In this document: positions 53,774 to 60,852 of the stretch, piece after piece
How positions within the stretch are numbered: position 1 is the first letter of the stretch
Layout of the letters: every line of letters starts with the position of its first letter
NCBI GenBank assembly: GCA_963792785.1
Contig: CAWBXO010000001.1
Span: forward strand, 1,240,001 to 1,304,000
Length of the DNA: 64,000 nt
Origin: CAWIMX01 sp963792785
GTDB lineage: Bacteria > Acidobacteriota > Vicinamibacteria > Vicinamibacterales > CAVVIG01
Direction of reading: 5' to 3'
Translations under genes and position numbers: made by a program
Notes under the pieces: model-generated
Told to the model about the DNA's origin: nothing
Seen by the model: only the letters and a program-made list of their open reading frames with translations
Databases searched by the model: none

Positions 53774-54958
53774 CTATTGGGTCGGCCAGACGGTGCCCTG
53801 GTCGCCCCGCGTCACCGACTGAATGCCCTTGTAGAGGAACCGCTGGAGGCGGCGTCCGTCGTACGTCTCGGTCGTATAGATGTTGCCCTTCGAGTCCACG
53901 GCGATGCTGTGGACGGCGTAGAACTGCCCGGGCTGGCGGCCGCCGTCGCCGAAGCTGGTCAGGATCTCGAGCGACTGCCGGTCGAGGATCCAGACCTTCT
54001 CGTCGTGGCCGTCGGCCAGGAAGATGTACTTCTGCGCGGGATCGGTCGAGAACGCAATGTCCCACACCGAGCCGTCGCCAAGCGTGTTCTTCGACACCCA
54101 GGCTTCCTTGACGAACGTGCCGTCCTTCTGGAACACCTGGATGCGGTCGTTCACGCGATCGCAGACGTACACGAGGTTGTCGTTCGACAGCTCCGCGCAG
54201 TGCACGGGGTTGCGGAACTGCTGCGCCAGCGGCGCCTCGGGGTTGTAGCGTCCGAGGTTCGTGTCGTCCGGCTTGTGGCCGTACGCGCCCCAGAAACGCT
54301 TGAAGGCGCCGGTGTTCTCGTCGATGACGGCGACGCGCTTGTTGCCGTAACCGTCCGCGACGTACACCTCGTTGTTCTTGTCGTCGATGAACACCTTGGC
54401 GACCTGCAGGAAGTGCGTCGTGCTGTTGCTGTCGGCGGTCACGCCCGTGTCGCCGATGCGCTTGATGAACTTCCCGGCATGCGTGAACTCGAGGACCTCG
54501 CCGTCGCCGGCGCCGTTGCCGCCGATCCAGACGTTGCCGTTATTGTCCACGTCGATGCCGTGGTTCGACAGCGGCCACTTGTAGCCCGGGCCGTCCTGGC
54601 CGCCCCAGTGCTCGAGCAGGTTGCCCTGCTGGTCGAACTCGAGAATCGGCGGCGCCTTCGCGCAGCACGCGCCGGTGCCCTCGTCGAGCGCCGCTTCGGC
54701 CGGCGAGAGCGAGTCGGGCCGATGGACGATCCAGATGTGATCGTCCTTGTCGACGGACACGCCGATCGACATCCCCTGGTACCAGTGGTTCGGCAGGGGC
54801 TTGGGGAATGTGGGATCGACCTCGAACTTCGGGGCCATCACGGTGCCGGTCGCCTGCTGCGCCGTCGCCGTCCGCTCGAGCGCGTGCTCGCCGAGCGCCA
54901 GCACGCCCAGCAGCGCGATCAGGCTGGCGCCGATCACCAGGTTACGTTTGCGCGTCAT
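53774..54958 (-). CDS. NHL-repeat protein, peptidyl-hydroxyglycine lyase-like, type A
   Basis: A 394-residue type-A paralogue with the N-terminal RNLVIGASLIALLGVLALGE signal segment almost identical to the one at 51152, then VDPTFPKPLPNHWYQG, CCAKAPPILEFD, IGGNGAGDGEVLEFTHAG, RFWGAYGHKPDDTN and TTETYDGRRLQRF. ATG 54958 is preceded by AGGAGGA. Possible extracellular lyase or ligand-binding propeller; no substrate evidence. Confidence 0.82.
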   Translation of the reverse strand: MTRKRNLVIGASLIALLGVLALGEHALERTATAQQATGTVMAPKFEVDPTFPKPLPNHWYQGMSIGVSVDKDDHIWIVHRPDSLSPAEAALDEGTGACCAKAPPILEFDQQGNLLEHWGGQDGPGYKWPLSNHGIDVDNNGNVWIGGNGAGDGEVLEFTHAGKFIKRIGDTGVTADSNSTTHFLQVAKVFIDDKNNEVYVADGYGNKRVAVIDENTGAFKRFWGAYGHKPDDTNLGRYNPEAPLAQQFRNPVHCAELSNDNLVYVCDRVNDRIQVFQKDGTFVKEAWVSKNTLGDGSVWDIAFSTDPAQKYIFLADGHDEKVWILDRQSLEILTSFGDGGRQPGQFYAVHSIAVDSKGNIYTTETYDGRRLQRFLYKGIQSVTRGDQGTVWPTQ

Positions 54959-54990
54959 GCTGCGTCCTCCTCCAGCCGGCGTGCCCGGCG

Positions 54991-56079
54991 TCATCGGCCC
55001 GGCATCCATTTCTGGACCCGCTTCCCTTCGAGATTCTCACCTGTATAAATGTTGCCCTGCGAGTCGACGGCGACGCTGCCCACGGCGTAGAACCGGCCGG
55101 GCAGCCGCCCGCCGTCGCCGAAGTTGCCGACCTTGGCGAGCGTGTCGCGCTGCAGGACGAGCACCGTCTTGTCCTGGCCGTCCGCGACGTACAGGAACCG
55201 CTGCTGGGGGTCGTTCGAGAACGCCACGTCCCACGCCGCGCCGGCGCCCTTGGTGGTCGTCGAGACGACGCCTTGCTTGACGAAGGTGCCGTTCTTCTGG
55301 AACACCTGGACGCGGTTGTTCGTGCGATCGCAGACGTACAGCATGCCGTCTTTCGAGATGTGCACGCAGGTCACGTCGCCGAACGGCGTCGATCCGTTGG
55401 CCGTGATCTGCCGCTTGTAGGCGCCGGTTTTCGCGTCGAATACCGCCACGCGGTGGTGCGCGCCGTCGCCGTCAGCCACGTACACATCGTTGGCCGTCAG
55501 GTCGACGGCCACGCCGGCCGGACGGTCGAGCGCGGCGTCGCTGCCGCTGGTCTGACCGGGCTTGCCGATCTGCATCTGGAACTGGCCCGTCGCCGAGAAC
55601 TTCAGGACCTGCGCGTCGGCCGGGGGCGGCGGCGGCGCGTCGGCGCGGCCGCGGCGGCCTGCCGGCGCCGGATCGAGGCCCGCGCCCGCGATCCAGATAC
55701 TGCCCTGGCTGTCGACGGTGAGGCCGGACGGATTCTGCGGCCAGTCGTAGCCCGCTCCGGGTCCGCCCCAGTGGTTCATCAGCGCGCCAGACCGATCGAA
55801 CTCGAGGACCTGGGGCGCCGCAAAGCAGCACTGGCTGGCCCAGGGCGTCAGGGTCGGTCCTTTTTCATTGTTCTGCAGCGAGTCGATACCGCGCTGCGTC
55901 ACCCAGATGTGATCCTGCGCGTCCACCGCCACGCCGGTGACCGAGCCCATGATCCAGTGGTTGCCGAGCGGTTTCGGCCACAGCGGGTCAACCCGCGGTG
56001 CCGGTGCCTGGGCGCTCAAGACCACGCCCACCGCCAACAGCATGATTGCGTGTGCCGAGAAGAAACCGGTCCGCCTCAT
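54991..56079 (-). CDS. NHL-repeat protein, peptidyl-hydroxyglycine lyase-like, type B
   Basis: A 362-residue type-B paralogue: signal peptide ending LSAQ, VDPLWPKPLGNHWIMG, CCFAAPQVLEFD, WIAGAGLDPAPAGRRGRADA with a Pro-rich loop, and GENLEGKRVQKWMPG at the end. ATG 56079 is chosen because it begins the signal peptide. It is co-oriented with and 32 bases upstream of the next type-A gene. Confidence 0.82.
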   Translation of the reverse strand: MRRTGFFSAHAIMLLAVGVVLSAQAPAPRVDPLWPKPLGNHWIMGSVTGVAVDAQDHIWVTQRGIDSLQNNEKGPTLTPWASQCCFAAPQVLEFDRSGALMNHWGGPGAGYDWPQNPSGLTVDSQGSIWIAGAGLDPAPAGRRGRADAPPPPPADAQVLKFSATGQFQMQIGKPGQTSGSDAALDRPAGVAVDLTANDVYVADGDGAHHRVAVFDAKTGAYKRQITANGSTPFGDVTCVHISKDGMLYVCDRTNNRVQVFQKNGTFVKQGVVSTTTKGAGAAWDVAFSNDPQQRFLYVADGQDKTVLVLQRDTLAKVGNFGDGGRLPGRFYAVGSVAVDSQGNIYTGENLEGKRVQKWMPGR

Positions 56080-56141
56080 ACCCCCCCCTGCTTCGCACGC
56101 GGCTCCGCGAACCGCGGCAAGGCTGTTGAACAAAACGCCCT

Positions 56142-56147
56142 AGTATA
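56142..56147 (-). promoter_or_regulatory. Candidate -10 element before a type-B NHL gene
   Basis: TATACT on the minus strand lies 62 bases before the ATG at 56079, nearly the same distance as at 53639. No -35 is evident. Confidence 0.3.
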
Positions 56148-56174
56148 CGCCCGCGACGAACGGCGGGCCGCCAG

Positions 56175-57356
56175 CTACCGCGAGGGCCAGGCCGTCCCCT
56201 GCCGCAGCGTGGTGACCGGCGACAGACCTTTATAAAGGAAGCGCTGCACGCGCTTGCCCTCATATGTCTCCGTCGTGTACAGGTTCCCGTGGGAGTCCGA
56301 CGCGATGCTGTGCACCGCGTAGAACTGCCCCGGCTGCCGCCCGCCGTCGCCGAAGCTCGTGAGCAGCTCCATCGACTGGCGGTCGTAGATATTGATCCGC
56401 TCGTTCGCGCCGTCGTTCTGGAGCAGGAAGCGCTGCTGCGGGTCCTTCGAGAACTCGATGTCCCACACCGAGCCGTCGCCCAGCGTCGTCTTGTCCACGA
56501 ACACTTCCTTCACGAACGTGCCGTCGGGCCGGAAGATCTGGATGCGATCGTTCGGGCGATCGCACACGTAGACGAAGTTGTCCACGGACTTCTCGGCGCA
56601 GTGCACCGGGTTCCGGAACTGCTGCGCGGGCGGCGCGCTCGGGTCGTACCGGCCGATGTTCGTGTCGTCGGGCCGGTGGCCGTAGGCGCCCCAGTACCGC
56701 TTGATCTTGCCCGTGTCCATGTCGATCACGGCGACGCGCTTGTTGCCGTAGCCGTCGGCGATGTACGCCTCGTTGTTCGGCTCGTCGAGGAAGATCTTGG
56801 CGACCTGGCGGAACGCCCAGAGATCGTTGCTGTCGCCGCCGGGATACGCGAAGCCGAACTGCTTGAGGAACTTTCCGTCGGTCGTGAAGGTCAGGATCTG
56901 GCCGTCGTTGCCGCCGTTGCCGCCGATCCAGACGACCCCCGTGCGGCTGACGGTGATGCCGTGGTTCGACTCGGGCCACTCGTAGCCCTGGCCGGGGCCG
57001 CCCCACGCGTGCACGAGGTTGCCGGCCTGGTCGAACTCGAGGACCGGCGGCGCGGGCACGCAGCACTCCGACGCCTTCGGGGTCAGCGTCGCGTAGATTT
57101 CCTTGGGGTCCATCGTCGGGCCGCCGCGATGGATGATCCAGATGTGATCGTTGCTGTCGACGTCGACGCCGATCGTCGAGCCGAGCACCCAGTGATTCGG
57201 CAGCGGCTTCGGCCAGAGCGGATCGACTTCGAACCGCGGCGCCTGCGTGGCGCTCGCCGCCTGCGCGAGTGCCGCGCGCTCGAGCGCGTGTTCCGCGGCG
57301 CCGAGCGCCCCGAGCAGCGCCACGAGCGCGGCGCCTACCAGCGCGTCTCGCTTCAT
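56175..57356 (-). CDS. NHL-repeat protein, peptidyl-hydroxyglycine lyase-like, type A
   Basis: A 393-residue type-A paralogue and first of the five in transcription order. Features: N-terminal signal (about 1-33), VDPLWPKPLPNHWVLG, CCVPAPPVLEFD, IGGNGGNDGQILTF, RYWGAYGHRPDDTNIGRYDP and TTETYEGKRVQRFLYKG. The open frame runs far upstream to 59168 over antisense sequence; ATG 57356 is used because it begins the signal peptide. A TATACT at 57427-57432 (minus strand) lies 70 bases upstream as a possible promoter. Confidence 0.82.
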   Translation of the reverse strand: MKRDALVGAALVALLGALGAAEHALERAALAQAASATQAPRFEVDPLWPKPLPNHWVLGSTIGVDVDSNDHIWIIHRGGPTMDPKEIYATLTPKASECCVPAPPVLEFDQAGNLVHAWGGPGQGYEWPESNHGITVSRTGVVWIGGNGGNDGQILTFTTDGKFLKQFGFAYPGGDSNDLWAFRQVAKIFLDEPNNEAYIADGYGNKRVAVIDMDTGKIKRYWGAYGHRPDDTNIGRYDPSAPPAQQFRNPVHCAEKSVDNFVYVCDRPNDRIQIFRPDGTFVKEVFVDKTTLGDGSVWDIEFSKDPQQRFLLQNDGANERINIYDRQSMELLTSFGDGGRQPGQFYAVHSIASDSHGNLYTTETYEGKRVQRFLYKGLSPVTTLRQGTAWPSR

Positions 57357-57488
57357 CACGTCCGGTCTCCCGCTGACGCCTCCGACACGGGCCTGCCCCG
57401 CCGAAGCCTCAGCGAAGGCGGGCGCCAGTATACACGCCCCGGCCCTTGCCAGCGCCGCCGCGTCCAGATACCCTGAAAGACCTTCACG

Positions 57489-58838
57489 GTGAAGCCACTG
57501 CCACGCGTCATCCGCCCGTCCGCACGGGGCCTCACGGCCATCCTCGCCGGCGTGCTGGTGGCGTGCGCCGTGATCCGGCCGTCGGCGCACGACATTCCCC
57601 CCGACGTCACCGTCAATGTGTTCCTCAAGCCCGACGGCGCGATGGCCCACCTGCTGGTGCGCGTCCCGCTCGGGTCGCTCCTCGACGTCGACTGGCCGAT
57701 GAAGAGCCCCGACGAGCTGGACCTCGATCGCATCGAGCCGTTTCTCCGCGAAGGCTCGACGCTCTGGCTCGGCGACTACATCGACTTCTACGAAAACGGC
57801 GCGAAGGTGCCCTACCCCGCGGTGATGGGCGTGCGCGCGGCCCTGCCGAGCGACCCGTCGTTCGGGTCGTACGACCTCGCGTACGCGCACATCCACGGCC
57901 CGGCGCTCACGAACGACACGGTGATGTACCGGAACCAGGGCTTCCTCGACGCGCAATTCGATTTCCCCATTCAGTCCGACCAATCCGCGTTCTCGATCCA
58001 CGCCAAGTTCGCCCGCCTCGGCATCCGCACCTACACCGTGCTGCACTACATCCAGCCGGACGGCGCCGCGCGGACGTTCGAGTACGAGGGCGACGCGGGC
58101 ACCGTCCTGCTCGCACCGTCGCGCCTCGAGGTCGCGCGCCACTTCGCCGCGATGGGCGCGCGCCACGTCCTCGAGAGCAGCGACGTCCTGCTCTTCCTCC
58201 TCTGCCTCGTCGTCCCGTTCCGCCGGCCCCGCGCGGTCCTCCCCCTCGTCGCGGCGTTCGCCGTCGCGCACTCGGTCACGCTGCTGGCGTCGGGGTTCGG
58301 CATGGCGCCGGACGTCAACTGGTTCCCGCCGCTGGCCGACACGCTGGTCGCCCTGTCGATCCTCTATATGGCGCTCGAGAACATCGCCGTGGAGCGGCCC
58401 AGGCGGCGCTGGCTGGCGACGTTCGCGTTCGGCCTGGCCTACGGCTTCGTGTTCGAGTTCGCCCTGCGCCCGTCGCTGCAGTTCGCCGGCGCGCACCCGA
58501 CCGCGGCGCTCCTCTCGTTCAACGCCGGGATCGAGGCGGGGCAACTCGTCGTGGCGGCGGCCGCCGTCGCGGCGCTCGATCTGCTCTTCCGGTATCTCGT
58601 CCCCGCGCGCATGGGCGCGATCATCCTGTCGGCGCTCGTGGGGCACACCGCGTGGCACTGGGCCACCACGCGCTGGGAACTCCTGCGGCAGTTCCCGATC
58701 GCCATGCCCGCCATCGACGCGGCGTTCTTCGCGATGGTCGTGCGCTGGGTGATGCTCTTCGTGGCCCTGGCCGGCGTCGCCTGGCTGATCCAGACGCTGC
58801 GGAAACCGGGCGGCAAGGGCCAGGCGGTGACGGAATGA
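57489..58838 (+). CDS. HupE/UreJ-family membrane protein
   Basis: A 449-residue protein: a signal segment (about 15-33, ending PSAHD), a soluble beta-rich domain (35-215) and seven or so C-terminal helices with the HupE/UreJ_2 pattern LVAAFAVAHSVTLLAS, FNAGIEAGQL and ALVGHTAWHW. Family members are linked to metal (nickel or cobalt) handling, but those carrying a large exported domain are uncharacterised. No hydrogenase or urease genes are present. Confidence 0.8.
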   Translation: MKPLPRVIRPSARGLTAILAGVLVACAVIRPSAHDIPPDVTVNVFLKPDGAMAHLLVRVPLGSLLDVDWPMKSPDELDLDRIEPFLREGSTLWLGDYIDFYENGAKVPYPAVMGVRAALPSDPSFGSYDLAYAHIHGPALTNDTVMYRNQGFLDAQFDFPIQSDQSAFSIHAKFARLGIRTYTVLHYIQPDGAARTFEYEGDAGTVLLAPSRLEVARHFAAMGARHVLESSDVLLFLLCLVVPFRRPRAVLPLVAAFAVAHSVTLLASGFGMAPDVNWFPPLADTLVALSILYMALENIAVERPRRRWLATFAFGLAYGFVFEFALRPSLQFAGAHPTAALLSFNAGIEAGQLVVAAAAVAALDLLFRYLVPARMGAIILSALVGHTAWHWATTRWELLRQFPIAMPAIDAAFFAMVVRWVMLFVALAGVAWLIQTLRKPGGKGQAVTE

Positions 58839-58906
58839 CGCGGGCGGCTCGCGGACGACTCGCGCGGCGATAAATCGGCCCGGGCTTCCCTCTTGTATTT
58901 CGCCAA

Positions 58907-58923
58907 CGACGATGGCATCGTCG
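58907..58923. repeat. Short palindrome, copy 2
   Basis: CGACGATG-G-CATCGTCG, the same stem as at 38529-38545, about 37 bases before a GTG start. The rest of 58839-58959 shows nothing else. Confidence 0.7.
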
Positions 58924-58959
58924 TCGTGGAGGTCGTGCTCCCGCCATCCGGGAGGATTC

Positions 58960-59268
58960 GTGGCTGCTACAGTCCCCCTCGCCCTGGCCGCTCGCCTGGG
59001 CGATTCAGCGACGACGGCGCTCGTGGACTTCAGCGAGGCCAATAATCGAGCCTGTATGGAATTCGTGATCGCGCAGTGCACGGAACGGTTCGAACGGCGG
59101 CTGGCCGAAGACACCGCCGCCCTGCGGGTCGAAATGGCCCACCTCGAAACGGGCCTGCGCGGCGACATGGCCGCTCTGCGAGCCGAACTGCTGAAGTGGG
59201 CCTTCCTCTTCTGGGCCGGCCAGCTTGCCGGCGTCGCCGCGATCGTCGGGATGATGCTCCGTCATTAG
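58960..59268 (+). CDS. Small coiled-coil protein with a C-terminal membrane helix
   Basis: A 102-residue protein: a helical region, a coiled coil (ERFERRLAEDTAALRVEMAHLETGLRGDMA) and a terminal helix (WAFLFWAGQLAGVAAIVGMML). This layout resembles DUF1640/CCDC90-like proteins. GTG 58960 is chosen because GGGAGGA precedes it at proper spacing and it begins the conserved-looking part; an ATG at 58912 would add 16 atypical residues. Function unknown. Confidence 0.65.
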   Translation: MAATVPLALAARLGDSATTALVDFSEANNRACMEFVIAQCTERFERRLAEDTAALRVEMAHLETGLRGDMAALRAELLKWAFLFWAGQLAGVAAIVGMMLRH

Positions 59269-59315
59269 GCGTCCAGCGTCACCCCGGCGTCACAACGACG
59301 CCTTAGGATCCGCGC

Positions 59316-60578
59316 ATGCGCCGCTCGCGACTGCTGCCGCTCGCCCTCGCCGCCGCCCTCGCCTGCGCGGCCCTCGCCGCAGCGCCCGTGGCGCAGGCGC
59401 CGGCCGCTCCCCGGCTGCGGCCGACGGTCGTCCTCATCTCGTTCGACGGGTTCCGCTGGGACTACCGCTCCAAGGCGCCCACGCCGAATCTCGACGCGCT
59501 CGCCGCGCGCGGCGTCGCCGCCGAGAACATGATTCCCTCGTTCCCGTCGAAGACATTTCCCAACCACTACACGATCGTCACCGGCCTCTACCCCGGCCAC
59601 CACGGCATCGTCGCCAACAACATCTACGACCCGGCGACGGGGCGCTCGTTCAGCATGTCGAAGCGCGAGGAAGTGCGCGACCCGATGTGGTGGGGCGGCG
59701 TCCCGATCTGGACGCTCGCCGAGCGCGCCGGCCAGAAGACCGACGCGTTCTTCTGGCCCGGCTCGGAGGCGCCGCACGCGGACACGTGGTCCACGTACTG
59801 GGAGGCCTACGACGAGAGCATGCCCGCGACGGCGCGCGTCGACCACGCGCTCGCGGATCTCGATCGACCGGCCGGCGAACGTCCCACGTTCATCACGCTC
59901 TACTTCGAAGACACCGATACCACCGGGCACGACTTCGGCCCCGACACGCCGGAAACACGGGAGGCCATCATCCACGACGATGCGTACCTCGGGCGGCTGG
60001 TCGCGGGCCTGCGCGCCCGTCGCCTGGTGGATCAGGTGAACATCGTGGTGGTGGCCGACCACGGCATGGCGGCGACGGCGCCCGAGCGCGTGGTCGCGAT
60101 CGGCGACTACCTCTCGATGGACGACGTGACGACGATTTCCGACATCAACCCGACGCTGGGGATCTTTCCGAAACCGGGGCGCGAGGACGCGGTGTATCGA
60201 TCGCTCGCAAACGTGCCGCACCTGCGCGTGTACCGCAAGGCCGACACGCCGGAGTCCTGGCACTACCGGGACCATCCGCGCGTGCCGCCGATCGTTGGCG
60301 TGGCCGATGAAGGCTGGGAACTCGTGCGCGGCACGTCGGCGGAGCTGGCCCAGCGCCAGAAGACGCGGCCGCGGAAAGCCGGCGGGAACCACGGCTACGA
60401 TCCGCAGCTCATGTCGATGCGGGCGATCTTCCTCGCGGCGGGCCCCGCCTTCAAATCGGGCCTCGTCGTGCCGCCGTTCGAGAACGTCAGCCTCTACGAC
60501 GTGTTCGGCAAGGTCCTTGGCCTCACCGTGCCGCCCAACGACGGCGATCCCGCCGTGGCCGCCGAAATCCTGAAGTAG
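59316..60578 (+). CDS. Ectonucleotide pyrophosphatase/phosphodiesterase (ENPP-like), exported
   Basis: A 420-residue alkaline-phosphatase-superfamily enzyme with a signal peptide (ending APVAQA). Motifs: VLISFDGFRWDY (metal Asp), PSFPSKTFPNHYTIVTGLYPGHHG with the Thr nucleophile, YFEDTDTTGHDFGP, VVADHGM and the final His in GNHGYDP. This is the bimetallic set of nucleotide pyrophosphatases. It is likely periplasmic or lipid-facing. Its 3' side is a REP-like palindrome. Confidence 0.9.
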   Translation: MRRSRLLPLALAAALACAALAAAPVAQAPAAPRLRPTVVLISFDGFRWDYRSKAPTPNLDALAARGVAAENMIPSFPSKTFPNHYTIVTGLYPGHHGIVANNIYDPATGRSFSMSKREEVRDPMWWGGVPIWTLAERAGQKTDAFFWPGSEAPHADTWSTYWEAYDESMPATARVDHALADLDRPAGERPTFITLYFEDTDTTGHDFGPDTPETREAIIHDDAYLGRLVAGLRARRLVDQVNIVVVADHGMAATAPERVVAIGDYLSMDDVTTISDINPTLGIFPKPGREDAVYRSLANVPHLRVYRKADTPESWHYRDHPRVPPIVGVADEGWELVRGTSAELAQRQKTRPRKAGGNHGYDPQLMSMRAIFLAAGPAFKSGLVVPPFENVSLYDVFGKVLGLTVPPNDGDPAVAAEILK

Positions 60579-60579
60579 C

Positions 60580-60852
60580 GTCCGGCTTCAGCCGGACCTC
60601 GGTCATCGAACTGCGGAGGGCGGAACCACGTCCGCCTGCGAACACGCTCCCGACGCGGGAAACCGCGCACTCCGGGTGCCTGTCATAGCAGGCGCAGGTC
60701 CGTGACCTGCGCCGGACTCGGCCCTCCGCGCACGGTTTCCAGACTGCCGCCGCGCGCGTCGCTCGCTACCGTTCGCAGGCGGACGTGATTCCACCCTGAA
60801 CGTCGAACCGGGCCCGCTGTCCTCCTTGTGTCGTGTCCGGCTTCAGCCGGAC
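60580..60852. repeat. Nested REP-like palindrome cluster
   Basis: Two identical 18-base hairpins, GTCCGGCTTCAGCCGGAC, lie at 60580-60597 and 60835-60852. Between them a 17-bp inverted pair (60627-60643 with 60771-60787) encloses another hairpin, GGCGCAGGTC-CGT-GACCTGCGCC (60691-60713). The second 18-mer ends on the base before the ADOP stop codon. No gene is visible in this spacer. Confidence 0.9.

Noticed and set aside
57357..59168. Long minus-strand frame continuous with the NHL gene
   Set aside because: It is antisense to the HupE/UreJ-like gene and the following small gene. High GC keeps the frame open; the NHL protein has its own signal peptide at 57356.
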